The notes below the pieces were generated by a model. The model was not told the DNA's origin and searched no databases. It saw nothing but the letters and a program-made list of their open reading frames with translations. A stretch of DNA of 64,000 bases from Rhodospirillaceae bacterium SYSU D60007 (GTDB lineage: Bacteria > Pseudomonadota > Alphaproteobacteria > Reyranellales > Reyranellaceae). Positions 49,026-58,126 of the stretch are shown here, in pieces. Each line of letters begins with the position of its first letter. Position 1 is the stretch's first letter. The DNA is taken from the NCBI GenBank assembly GCA_003574685.1, contig QOCQ01000019.1:54310-118309 (forward strand). Reading direction: 5' to 3'. The translations under genes and the position numbers were made by a program.

Positions 49026-50681
49026 TCAGGCGACCAGGGCGGCCTGGCGGGTCAGCCGGAAGCCTTCGTAGCCGTCGGCCACCACGGCATCGCAGCGGCG
49101 CTTGTAGCGGTCGAAGCCGCCGACATAGGGCATGAACACCCTGGGCTTGCCCGGAATGTTGGCGCCCAGATACCAGGAGTTGGCCAGCGGATAGAGCGTG
49201 CTGTCGGCCACGGCGTTGACGTGCTGCACCCAGTCGGCTTCCGCCTCGGGCGTGGCCTCGACCCGGTCCAACCCCTGACGGCGCATGTGGTCGAGGCAAT
49301 TGGCGATCCAGTCCGTGTGCTGCTCAATCGAGGCGATCATCTGCGTCTTCACGCCGGGACTGCCCGGCCCGGTAACGATGAACATGTTGGGGAAGCCCGC
49401 CACCATCAGGCCGAGATACGTCAGCGGACCGCCGGCCCAGTGGTCGGCCAGCGACGCGCCCGCGCTGGTGCGGATATCGATCTCGCGCAGCGCGCCGGTC
49501 ATCGCATCGAAGCCGGTGGCAAAGACGATGGCATCAAGCTCGAAGGCAGCACCGCCCTCGGTACGCAGGCCAGAGGGCGTGATGTCGCGGATCGGATCGC
49601 TGCGCACATCGACCAGCGTGACGTTGTCGCGGTTATAGGTCTCGTAGTACTCGGTATCGAGACAGAGCCGCTTGGTGCCGATGGGATGGTCCTTCGGCGC
49701 CAGCAGCTCGGCGGTGCGCGGATCCTTGACGATGCTGCGGATCTTTTCGCGCACGAACTCCGATGCCGTGTCGTTGGCGTCCTTGTTCACCAGCAGGTCG
49801 GTATACGCGTAGAGGAAACTGATGCTGCCGCCTTCCTGCCACTTTGCTTCGTAGGCCGCCTTGCGTTCGTCAGGCGCGACCTCCAGCGCCGAGCGGGTCG
49901 GCTTGGGATGGCCGGCAATCGCGAACGGCGTGTCGTGGGCGGCGCGGCGGCGGGCGGCGTATTCCGCCTTGTGGCGGCGCTCGCGCTCGGGCTCCATCGG
50001 CGCATTGCGCGCCGGCAGGCTGAAATTGGCCGTGCGCTGGAAGACGTGCAGGTGCTTCGCCTGGCGGGCGATGATCGGGATCATCTGGATGCCCGACGAG
50101 CCGGTGCCGATGACGCCCACGCGCAGGCCGCTGAAATCGACTCCCTCATGCGGCCACAGGCCCGAGTGGTACCACTTGCCCCGGAAATCCTGGAGGCCCT
50201 TGAAGTCCGGCACGCGCGGCGTCGAGAGGTTGCCCGCTGCCATGACGCAGAACCGCGCCCGCACCACGTCGCCCTTGTCTGTCCGGAGCGTCCATTCATT
50301 GGCGTCGGCGTCGAACAGGGCCGACTTCACGCGGGTGTTGAGCTGCACGTGACGGCGAAGGTCGAAGCGGTCGGCCACATGGTTGATGTAGCGCAGGATC
50401 TCCGGCTGCGTGCCGTATCGCTCCGGCCACTTCCACGCCTGCTGCAGGTCCTCCGAGAAGCTGTAGGAATACTCCAGGCTCTCGACGTCGCAGCGCGCGC
50501 CGGGATAGCGGTTCCAGAACCAGGTGCCGCCAATGCCCGAGCCCGCCTCGAAGGCCCGCACCCGCAGGCCCATGCCGCGCAGCCGGTAGATCGCGTAGAG
50601 GCCCGCCAGCCCGCCGCCGACAATGGCGACGTCGAGCGACGCCTTGTCGGCGGCGCCGGAAAGGGTCGAAGCGTCCGGCAT
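49026..50681 (-). CDS. Baeyer-Villiger monooxygenase, paralogue 3
   Basis: 551 aa, more divergent: VGGGLAGLYA binds FAD, GGTWFWNRYPGARCDVESLE replaces the version in the other two, and the fingerprint is FRGKWYHSGLWP (166-177). ATG 50681 with GGAGG upstream is preferred over a TTG further out. It is first in the leftward string, so if there is one promoter it lies in 50682-50785. Position and divergence suggest a different ketone substrate from its neighbours. Confidence 0.95.
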   Translation of the reverse strand: MPDASTLSGAADKASLDVAIVGGGLAGLYAIYRLRGMGLRVRAFEAGSGIGGTWFWNRYPGARCDVESLEYSYSFSEDLQQAWKWPERYGTQPEILRYINHVADRFDLRRHVQLNTRVKSALFDADANEWTLRTDKGDVVRARFCVMAAGNLSTPRVPDFKGLQDFRGKWYHSGLWPHEGVDFSGLRVGVIGTGSSGIQMIPIIARQAKHLHVFQRTANFSLPARNAPMEPERERRHKAEYAARRRAAHDTPFAIAGHPKPTRSALEVAPDERKAAYEAKWQEGGSISFLYAYTDLLVNKDANDTASEFVREKIRSIVKDPRTAELLAPKDHPIGTKRLCLDTEYYETYNRDNVTLVDVRSDPIRDITPSGLRTEGGAAFELDAIVFATGFDAMTGALREIDIRTSAGASLADHWAGGPLTYLGLMVAGFPNMFIVTGPGSPGVKTQMIASIEQHTDWIANCLDHMRRQGLDRVEATPEAEADWVQHVNAVADSTLYPLANSWYLGANIPGKPRVFMPYVGGFDRYKRRCDAVVADGYEGFRLTRQAALVA

Positions 50682-50785
50682 GGGCACCTCCGTCGTCAAT
50701 ATGAACGGTCATTTAGTACAGTTGGCGGCCACGGGGTGCTAGCCCGTCCAAGCATGGCAGCACCCCGATTTGACAAGACCTTTGA

Positions 50786-51628
50786 TTACGCTTTCGACGG
50801 CATCCAGTTGTAGATTTTCTGGAGACTGCCTCCCATCAGCGTGGCCCGGTCGCTGTCGGAAAGGCGGTCCGTGACACGGAACGCCTCGACACCCTGCTTG
50901 TAGGTCAGCAGGGCCACGGCCCGCGTCCAGTCGGTCCCCCACATGCAGCGTTCGAAGCCGAAAGCATCGAAGATGCGGCCCAGCGGCTCCCACAGATCCT
51001 TGTACGGGAACGGCTCGTGCGAGAGCGTGCAGGCGCCGGTGATCTTGACCACGACGTTGTCGTGCGCCGCGAGCGCCAGCAGCTTCGGCAGCTCGGCGAA
51101 GGGCTCGGCCGGCGGCGGCGGCTCGAAGGGCTGCGCCAGGCCGAGATGGTCGATCACCAGCCGCGTGCTCGGGTGCAGCGCCGCCAGCACCGCGACCTGC
51201 TCCAGGCGGCCGCGGCACATGAGGTTCACCGGCAGGCCATGCCGCGCCGCCTCGGCCAGCACACGGTTGATGCCGGGATCGGCCGGATCGGTGGAGACGC
51301 CCGGTACCATCATGATGCGGATGGCGACGCGGCCCTTCGTTGCCGCCCACTCGGCGATGGTGTCGGCCACCGCCGGATCGTTGGGCTCGACCGGTTTCAC
51401 CAGACCGAAGCGGCCGGGAAACTGCTCGTAGACCTGGAGCGCATAGCTGGCGTCGTAGCGGTACATCGTCCACACGGAGACGAGGATCGCGCCATCAACA
51501 CCGACATCGTCCATCGCCTTCACAAGCTGCGCGCCGGTAACTTCCGGCGGCCCATGCAGAACGGCAGCCCACGGCCTGCCGGGGTGGTCGCGTTCGTAGG
51601 CGTGTACCTGCGCGTCGATGGTCAGCAT
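50786..51628 (-). CDS. amidohydrolase 2-family TIM-barrel hydrolase
   Basis: 280 aa. The family start IDAQVHAYE replaces the DxHxH metal motif with AQVHAY, so one His is missing. IDHLGLAQPF and MWGTDWTRAV are the later metal and active-site blocks. Relatives include lactonases, decarboxylases and ring-cleavage hydrolases; a lactonase fits with BVMO products, but this is inference. The start ATG 51628 (MLTIDAQ). It is upstream of the BVMO string with a gap of about 100 bp. Confidence 0.88.
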   Translation of the reverse strand: MLTIDAQVHAYERDHPGRPWAAVLHGPPEVTGAQLVKAMDDVGVDGAILVSVWTMYRYDASYALQVYEQFPGRFGLVKPVEPNDPAVADTIAEWAATKGRVAIRIMMVPGVSTDPADPGINRVLAEAARHGLPVNLMCRGRLEQVAVLAALHPSTRLVIDHLGLAQPFEPPPPAEPFAELPKLLALAAHDNVVVKITGACTLSHEPFPYKDLWEPLGRIFDAFGFERCMWGTDWTRAVALLTYKQGVEAFRVTDRLSDSDRATLMGGSLQKIYNWMPSKA

Positions 51629-51798
51629 GGGCCCTCTTTCCTCTCCTCCGCCTTTCCGGTTTTGTAAGGATCATGGGGAACAGTGATGGCGTCAACGCCG
51701 GGCAGCGCTGCACGGCATGCAAGCGCCATTGATCGGCAGCCCGCCGCCGGCTCTGATAGAGTGCATGCGGAAACGCTCACCGGAGAGGATGAAGGTCG

Positions 51799-54048
51799 AT
51801 GAACATCTACAATCCGGACAACAAGTGGATTGGCAAACGCACGCTGCGCCCGGACGGCGCCGACAAGGTCACGGGCCGCGCCGCCTATGCGGCGGACACC
51901 ACCATGCCCGGCATGATCTGGGGCAAGGTCCTGCGCAGCCCGCACCCCCATGCCCGGATCCGGTCAATCAACACGGCCAAGGCAGAGGCGCTGCCTGGCG
52001 TGAAGGCGGTCATCACCAGCAAGGACATTGTCGATTTCCCGGTCGACAAGTCGGTCATGCTGGGCATCCAGGACATGCGCTGGATGTGCCGCAACGTCAT
52101 GGCGCGCGACAAGGCGCTGTTCGCCGGGCATCCCGTGGCGGCCGTAGCCGCGACCACCCAGCAGATCGCCGCCGAGGCGCTGAAGCTGATCGAGGTGGAC
52201 TACGAAGTCCTGCCCTGGGCGATCGAGATCGAGGACGCAATCAAGCCCGATGCGCCGATCCTGCACGAGCATATCCGCTTTGACGGCAAGCCCTCCAACA
52301 TCGCCGGCAAGCTGGAGCACAAGCTGGGCGATATCGAGGCCGGCTTCGCTGAGGCGGACGTGGTGGTGGAGCGCAGCTTCAAGACCAGGCCCGTCCACCA
52401 GGGCTATATCGAGACGCACGCCTGCCTGGTGAGTGTGGCGCCTGACGGCAAGGCCACGATCTGGAGCTCGAGCCAGGGCCAGTTCATGGTGCGCGCGATG
52501 TGTGCCTACCTGACGGGCACGCCGCAGAGCGACATCCGCGCCATTCCCGCCGAGATCGGGGGCGGCTTCGGCGGCAAGACGATCGTCTATCTCGAACCGC
52601 TGGCGCTGGTCTTGGCGCGCAAGTCGGGCCGGCCGGTCAAGATGGTGATGTCGCGCGACGAGGTCTTCCGCGCCACCGGCCCGACCTCGGGCTCGATGAG
52701 CACCGTCAAGATCGGCGCCAAGCGCGACGGCAGGATCGTCGCGGCGCAGGGCACGTTCTACCTGCAGGCCGGCGCCCTGCCCGGCTCGCCGATCCGTGGC
52801 GCGGTGGGCTGCGGCTTTGCGCCCTATGACATCGCCAACGTTCACGTCGTGGGCTACGACGTCGTGTCCAACCGGTCCAAGGTCGCGGCCTACCGGGCGC
52901 CGGGCGCGCCGATCGGCGCCTATGCTGTCGAATGCACGCTCGATGAGCTGGCGGCGCAACTGAAGATGGACCCGCTGGAGCTGCGCCTGAAGAACGCCGC
53001 GAAACAGGGCACGAAAGCAGCGTATGGCCCGACCTTCCCGGTGATCGGCTACGAGCAGACGCTGAAGGCGGCGCTGGAACATCCCCACTACAAGGCGCCG
53101 CTGGGCCCCAACCAGGGTCGCGGTGTCGCCAGCGGCTACTGGTTCAACGCCGGCGGCGAATCAAGCGCGCAGGTCAACATCAACGAGGACGGCACGGTGG
53201 TGGTGATCACCGGGCATCCCGACATCGGCGGCTCGCGCGCCTCGACCGCCAACATCACGGCGGAGCTGCTGGGGGTCGACCACAGCAAGGTCCAGGTCCT
53301 GATCGGCGATACCAGCACCATCGGCTTCAGCAACCTCACCGGCGGCAGCCGCGTGACCTACGCCTCGGCCATGGTCGTTACCCGCTCCACCGAGCAGGTG
53401 ATCAACATCCTGCGCGAGCGGGCGGCGAAGATCTGGAAGATCGATCCCGACGCCGTCACCTGGGACAACGGCGAGGCACGCCCGGCCGGCGACAATGCCG
53501 GCAAGTTCGAACCGCTGTCGTTGGCCCAGCTCGCCGCGAAGGCCAGCGAGACCGGCGGCCCGATAGGCGCCGGCGTGTCGCTCAACACCACCGGTGCGGA
53601 AGGCGGGTTTGCCACGCAGATCTGCGACGTCGAAGTCGACCGCGCCACCGGCAAGGTTTCAGTGAAGCGCTTTACCTGCTTCCAGGATGTGGGCCGGGCG
53701 ATCCATCCCGACTACGTCGAGGGACAGATGCAGGGCGGCATGGCGCAAGGCGTGGGCTGGGCGCTCAACGAGGAATACATCTATGACAAGAAAGGCCATG
53801 TCGATAACCCGAGCTTCCTCGACTATCGCATGCCCGTCGCCTCCGACCTGCCTATGCTCGACACGGTGATCATCGAGGTGCCCAATCCCAAGCACCCGCA
53901 GGGCGTGCGCGGCGTCGGCGAAGTGCCGCTGGTGCCCTCGCTGGCGGCCGTCGCCAACGCCGTTACCAACGCGCTCGGCCACCGCTTCGACAGCCTCCCC
54001 ATGTCCCCGCCCGTCGTGCTCGAGGCGCTGGAACCTGCGGAAGGCTGA
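51799..54048 (+). CDS. xanthine dehydrogenase-family molybdopterin-binding subunit
   Basis: 749 aa large subunit of an aldehyde/xanthine-type molybdenum hydroxylase. VTGRAAYAADTTMPGMIWGK opens the first domain; EIGGGFGGKTIVYLEPLAL is the molybdopterin dithiolene loop; the catalytic Glu is in GVGEVPLVPSLAA at the end. The FeS and FAD subunits that usually complete the enzyme are not adjacent, so it may pair with others elsewhere. ATG 51799 follows AAGG. It diverges from the amidohydrolase gene. Confidence 0.92.
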   Translation: MNIYNPDNKWIGKRTLRPDGADKVTGRAAYAADTTMPGMIWGKVLRSPHPHARIRSINTAKAEALPGVKAVITSKDIVDFPVDKSVMLGIQDMRWMCRNVMARDKALFAGHPVAAVAATTQQIAAEALKLIEVDYEVLPWAIEIEDAIKPDAPILHEHIRFDGKPSNIAGKLEHKLGDIEAGFAEADVVVERSFKTRPVHQGYIETHACLVSVAPDGKATIWSSSQGQFMVRAMCAYLTGTPQSDIRAIPAEIGGGFGGKTIVYLEPLALVLARKSGRPVKMVMSRDEVFRATGPTSGSMSTVKIGAKRDGRIVAAQGTFYLQAGALPGSPIRGAVGCGFAPYDIANVHVVGYDVVSNRSKVAAYRAPGAPIGAYAVECTLDELAAQLKMDPLELRLKNAAKQGTKAAYGPTFPVIGYEQTLKAALEHPHYKAPLGPNQGRGVASGYWFNAGGESSAQVNINEDGTVVVITGHPDIGGSRASTANITAELLGVDHSKVQVLIGDTSTIGFSNLTGGSRVTYASAMVVTRSTEQVINILRERAAKIWKIDPDAVTWDNGEARPAGDNAGKFEPLSLAQLAAKASETGGPIGAGVSLNTTGAEGGFATQICDVEVDRATGKVSVKRFTCFQDVGRAIHPDYVEGQMQGGMAQGVGWALNEEYIYDKKGHVDNPSFLDYRMPVASDLPMLDTVIIEVPNPKHPQGVRGVGEVPLVPSLAAVANAVTNALGHRFDSLPMSPPVVLEALEPAEG

Positions 54049-54060
54049 CGTTGTGAAGGC

Positions 54061-54194
54061 GCCGGGAGCGCGCCACTCCAGTGGCGCATTGGCGGCGCGC
54101 CAGCGACGCCAAGTCTTCCGGTGATGATGCGAGGCCAACGGCTGCCCTGCGCTTCGCTCCGGGCAGCGCGCCACTGGAGTGGCGCGCTCCCGGC
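54061..54194. repeat. family D hairpin-pair repeat, copy 2
   Basis: Inverted ends GCCGGGAGCGCGCCACTCCA and GCGCCACTGGAGTGGCGCGC/TCCCGGC, as at 29405. The loop of about 75 bp differs. It fills the gap between the molybdopterin subunit and the first acyl-CoA dehydrogenase gene. Confidence 0.9.
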
Positions 54195-54226
54195 GAAATA
54201 AGGCACACGTCAAGCGCGAGGAAATC

Positions 54227-55354
54227 ATGCGGTTCAGCTTTACGAGCGAGCAGGAGGAGTTCCGCAGCATCGTGCGGCGGCTGCTGGAGGCGCGATCGCC
54301 CACCACGGAAGTGCGCCGGCTGATGGCGACGGAAGGCGGATGGGAGCGCGAGGCCTGGCAGAAGCTGAACCGCGAGCTGGGGCTCACCGCGATCCACATC
54401 CCCGAGACCTATGGCGGGCAGGGTTTCGGCTTCTCGGAGCTCGCCATCGTTCTTGAGGAGACCGGGCGCAGTCTGCTGTGCGCGCCGCTCTTCTCGACGG
54501 CGCTTGCCACCAGCGCCATTCTCAACGCCGGCACGGAAGAACAGAAGCGCGCATTGCTGCCGGCGATCGCGGCGGGCGACGTCACCGCGACCCTGGCATT
54601 TGCCGAGGAGAACGGCCGGAACGACGCCGCCAGCGTGGCCATGACCGCCGCCCCTGCTGGCGGCAAGTATCGTCTGGATGGCGCGAAGAGCTTCGTGCTG
54701 GATGGTCACACCGCGGACCTGATCGTGGTGCTCGCCCGCAGCCGCGGATCAACCGGCGAGGAAGGCCTGTCGTTCTTCACCGTATCTGGCAGCGCTGCCG
54801 GCCTGCAGCGGCGGCGGCTGATCACGATGGATGAAACGCGCAAGCTGGCGCGGCTGGAGTTCAGTGGCGTCGAGGCGGAGCTGCTGGGCGAGGCCGGCGC
54901 TGCGGCCGGTCCCTTCACGCGCACCATGCAGCAGGCGACCGTGCTGCTGGCCAACGAGATGGTCGGCGGCGCCGACAGGCTGCGGCAGGATGCGCTCGCC
55001 TACGTCAAGATGCGCATGCAGTTCGGCCGCTCGATCGCCTCGTTCCAGGCGACCAAACACAAGGCGGCGGACATGCTGGTCGACGTCGAGCTGGCGAAAT
55101 CAGCCGCCTACTACGCAGCCGCAGCGCTGGACGAAGCCGATGACGAATTGCCGGCGATCGCGTCGCTGGCCAAGGCTTCGGCGGCCGAGGCTTACCTGCA
55201 GACCGCGATCCATGCCGTCCAGATGCATGGCGGCATCGGCTTCACCTGGGACAACGACACGCATCTGTGGTTCAAGCGGGCCAAGAGCTCCGAGGTGCTG
55301 TTCGGCGACGCCAACCACCACCGCGAACTGATGATGCAGCACTGGAAGCAGTAG
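54227..55354 (+). CDS. acyl-CoA dehydrogenase, tandem copy 1
   Basis: 375 aa FAD enzyme forming a 2,3-double bond in acyl-CoA. TAIHIPETYGGQGFGFSELA, the flavin-stacking LAFAEENGR block and the C-terminal AIHAVQMHGGIGFTWDN are family landmarks. The ATG at 54227 (MRFSFTSEQEEF) follows AGGA; an upstream extension is repeat-derived. The usual catalytic Glu position is not certain. It is the first of three adjacent dehydrogenase genes with short gaps. Confidence 0.93.
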   Translation: MRFSFTSEQEEFRSIVRRLLEARSPTTEVRRLMATEGGWEREAWQKLNRELGLTAIHIPETYGGQGFGFSELAIVLEETGRSLLCAPLFSTALATSAILNAGTEEQKRALLPAIAAGDVTATLAFAEENGRNDAASVAMTAAPAGGKYRLDGAKSFVLDGHTADLIVVLARSRGSTGEEGLSFFTVSGSAAGLQRRRLITMDETRKLARLEFSGVEAELLGEAGAAAGPFTRTMQQATVLLANEMVGGADRLRQDALAYVKMRMQFGRSIASFQATKHKAADMLVDVELAKSAAYYAAAALDEADDELPAIASLAKASAAEAYLQTAIHAVQMHGGIGFTWDNDTHLWFKRAKSSEVLFGDANHHRELMMQHWKQ

Positions 55355-55367
55355 GAAAGCAAGGCCG

Positions 55368-56627
55368 ATGAGCGAACCGACGGAAGAAAGCGTGCGGGCC
55401 GAAGTCCGGGCGTGGCTGGAAGCGAACTGGGATCCCGGACTCGCCCTGATCGAGTGGCGCAACAAGCTGGCCGATTCCGGCTGGGGCGTGCCTCACTGGC
55501 CGAAGCGCTGGTACGGCCGCGATCTGCCCGAGGCGCTGGCGCTGGTGGTCGAGGATGAGTTCCGCCGCATCGGCGCGGTAGGCGTGGCGCGGGCCGGCAT
55601 CCGCACCTTGGCTGCCGCCACGATCCTTGCGCACGGCACCGACCTGCACAAAGAGAAGTTCCTGCGCCGCATCCTCACCGGCGAGGATACGTGGTGCCAG
55701 CTCTTCAGCGAGCCGGGCAGCGGTTCGGATCTGGCCGGTGCCGTCACGCGCGCCGATCTCAAGGGCAACAAGTGGGTGATCAACGGCCAGAAGGTGTGGA
55801 CCACGAGCGCCCATCGCGCGCACTGGGGCCTGCTGCTGGCACGCGCCAACTGGGACGTGGCCAAGCACAAGGGGCTTGCCTATTTCATTCTCTACATGAA
55901 GCAGCCCGGCGTGCAGGTGCATCCGCTGAAGCAGATGAACGGGCATGCCTCGTTCAACCAGGTGTTCTTCACCGACGCCATCGTCGAACCGGAATTCATG
56001 GTGGCCGAAGTCGGCGACGGCTGGAAGGTGGCGACCACGACGCTGATGCACGAGCGGCGCGGCGCCGACAGCCTCAGGAGCTGGGCGACGGCGTCGGAGC
56101 GCAAGGGCCGCATCTACGACGAGGAGCGGGCCGAGGTCGCCACCACGATGGAGCCTTACAAGTGGTACCCGCAGCGCGCCGGCCGGGTCGATCTCGTCCT
56201 GCCGCGCGCCAGGGCCACCGGCGCCATCAACGATCCGGTGATACGCCAGGAGATCGCGAAGCTGCTGATCCTGTCGAAGACGGCCGAATGGACGGCGCGT
56301 CGTGCCCGTGCGGCACAGGAGCTGGGCAGACCGCAGGGACCCGAGGGCTCGCTGGGCAAGCTGGTGTCGAGCCACGTCGCGCGCGCCGCGGCGCGGGTGC
56401 ATACGTATATATCGGGTGCCGATGCGCTGCTGAGCGGCGCGGACGGGCCGATGGACGGGGTCATCGCCGAAATCCTCGTTTCGGTTCCGGCGACGTCGAT
56501 CGCCGGCGGCACCGACGAGATCCAGCGCAACATCATCGCCGAGCGCGTGCTTGGCATGCCAAAGGAACAGAGCGTCGATACCGACAAGCCGTTCCGCGAC
56601 GTGCCGCGCAACATTGTCTCGTCCTGA
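55368..56627 (+). CDS. acyl-CoA dehydrogenase, tandem copy 2
   Basis: 419 aa. LFSEPGSGSDLAGAVTRADL is the flavin-binding loop and VINGQKVWTTSAHRAHWG the core sheet. ATSIAGGTDEIQRNIIAERV is the C-terminal signature with the FAD-contacting GGTDEIQ. The ATG at 55368 starts 13 bp after copy 1 stops. Its substrate may differ from copies 1 and 3, as in cholesterol-side-chain dehydrogenase pairs; this is inference. Confidence 0.95.
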   Translation: MSEPTEESVRAEVRAWLEANWDPGLALIEWRNKLADSGWGVPHWPKRWYGRDLPEALALVVEDEFRRIGAVGVARAGIRTLAAATILAHGTDLHKEKFLRRILTGEDTWCQLFSEPGSGSDLAGAVTRADLKGNKWVINGQKVWTTSAHRAHWGLLLARANWDVAKHKGLAYFILYMKQPGVQVHPLKQMNGHASFNQVFFTDAIVEPEFMVAEVGDGWKVATTTLMHERRGADSLRSWATASERKGRIYDEERAEVATTMEPYKWYPQRAGRVDLVLPRARATGAINDPVIRQEIAKLLILSKTAEWTARRARAAQELGRPQGPEGSLGKLVSSHVARAAARVHTYISGADALLSGADGPMDGVIAEILVSVPATSIAGGTDEIQRNIIAERVLGMPKEQSVDTDKPFRDVPRNIVSS

Positions 56628-56639
56628 GGAGAGCATCGC

Positions 56640-57872
56640 ATGATCGAATTCGAAATTCCGGCCGAGGCGAAGGCCGTGCGCGAACGCGTGCGCCGCTGGG
56701 TGCAGGACGAGTGCATTCCGGCCGAGAAGCGGCTGCTGGCGGGTGAGGATTACAAGACGGTCCTCGCCGAACTGCGGAAGAAGGCGCGCGCACAGGGCCT
56801 GTGGTGCCCCTTCATCCCCAAGGAGCACGGCGGCATGGGGCTTGGCCCGCTGGCCAATGCGCTTGTCCAGATGGAGCTGGGCCAAAGCCATCTCGGCGCG
56901 CTCTCGATGAACACGCAGGGACCTGATGACGCGACGATGCTGACGCTGCTGGAGCACGGCACGCCGCACCAGAAGGAGAAGTTCCTCAAGCCGCTGCTCA
57001 ACGGCGAGAAGCGCATCTGCTACTCCATGACCGAAAAGGCCGCCGGCGCCGACGCCACGGGCATGCGCACGCGCGCCGACAAGGTGGGCAACGAGAAGTA
57101 CCTCCTGAACGGCGAGAAGTGGTTCTCCTCGGCCGCCACCGCGGCTGACATCGCGCTGGTGATGGCGCGCACTGATCCCGACGCGCCGCGTCACCGCCAG
57201 TTCTCGACCTTCCTGGTCGAGCTACCGAATCCCGGCTACCGCATCAAGCGCAACATCCCGACGATGGCCATAGAAGGCCCGCTGAGCCACATCATGGGCG
57301 GCGGCCATGCCGAGATCGAGATCAAGGATCTCGAAGTACCGGCCGAGAACCTGCTGGGCGGCGAAGGCAACGGCTTCAGCATGGGACAGCACCGGCTGGC
57401 CTATGGCCGGCTGCGCCACGGCATGCACAACGTCGCCATGGCGCAGCGTGCGCTGGACATGGCGACCGCGCATGTCACCCAGCGCACGACCTTCGGCAAG
57501 AAGCTCGACGAGCGGCAGGCCGTGCAGTTCATGCTCGCGGAATGCGCCAGCCAGCTCTATATCGCGCGGCTGATGCTGCTGCACATCGCCTACAAGGCCG
57601 AGAAGAAGATGGACATCCGCCAGGAGAACGGCATCGCCAAGGTGTTCCTGGCCAACATGGTGCACAAGGTGGTGGACACGGCCATCCAGCTCCATGGCGC
57701 GCTGGGCTATTCGCAGGACACGCCGCTTGCCGGCTGGTACACGCGCATCCGCTCCCAGCGCCTGGTCGATGGCCCCGACGAAGTGCACAAGTGGACGACG
57801 GGCCGCAACGTGATCAAGGCCTTCAAGGCCAGCGGCACCACCGCCAGCGCCTGCGGCGGCGACCTGTTGTAG
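56640..57872 (+). CDS. acyl-CoA dehydrogenase, tandem copy 3
   Basis: 410 aa. Residues around 120 read CYSMTEKAAGADATGMRTRA (flavin loop), and the C-terminal QLHGALGYSQDTPLAGWY and DGPDEVHKWTTGRNVIK are typical of the FadE/long-chain group. The ATG at 56640 begins 12 bp after copy 2 stops, with GAGGAGAG upstream. The three genes are therefore one operon, 54227-57872. Confidence 0.95.
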   Translation: MIEFEIPAEAKAVRERVRRWVQDECIPAEKRLLAGEDYKTVLAELRKKARAQGLWCPFIPKEHGGMGLGPLANALVQMELGQSHLGALSMNTQGPDDATMLTLLEHGTPHQKEKFLKPLLNGEKRICYSMTEKAAGADATGMRTRADKVGNEKYLLNGEKWFSSAATAADIALVMARTDPDAPRHRQFSTFLVELPNPGYRIKRNIPTMAIEGPLSHIMGGGHAEIEIKDLEVPAENLLGGEGNGFSMGQHRLAYGRLRHGMHNVAMAQRALDMATAHVTQRTTFGKKLDERQAVQFMLAECASQLYIARLMLLHIAYKAEKKMDIRQENGIAKVFLANMVHKVVDTAIQLHGALGYSQDTPLAGWYTRIRSQRLVDGPDEVHKWTTGRNVIKAFKASGTTASACGGDLL

Positions 57873-57913
57873 CGGCCGCCCCTCGGCAGGCGAATGTTCG
57901 GGTAAGAGAACCG

Positions 57914-57993
57914 CTTCATGGTGAGCTTGTCGAACCATGAAGCGCAGAGTCGACCGTGCGACGCCTTCATGGTTCGACAAGCTCACCATGAAG
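57914..57993. repeat. family C hairpin-pair repeat, copy 3
   Basis: CTTCATGGTGAGCTTGTCGA with CCATGAAG, then CTTCATGGTTCGACAAGCTC with ACCATGAAG. GAGAACCG precedes it as in copy 1. It lies after the dehydrogenase operon and before the MFS gene. Confidence 0.92.
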
Positions 57994-58126
57994 GCTATTT
58001 CAACTCTGCGCTTTGCCCCTCCGGAGGAAGCAGTCGGGCAATGGGGACAAGATTGGGGTGGTGCTGGAGCGGGTTCTGCGCTTCACGGGCGGGATCGGCG
58101 GCGTGGTAGCGGTGGACGGGAAGGAA

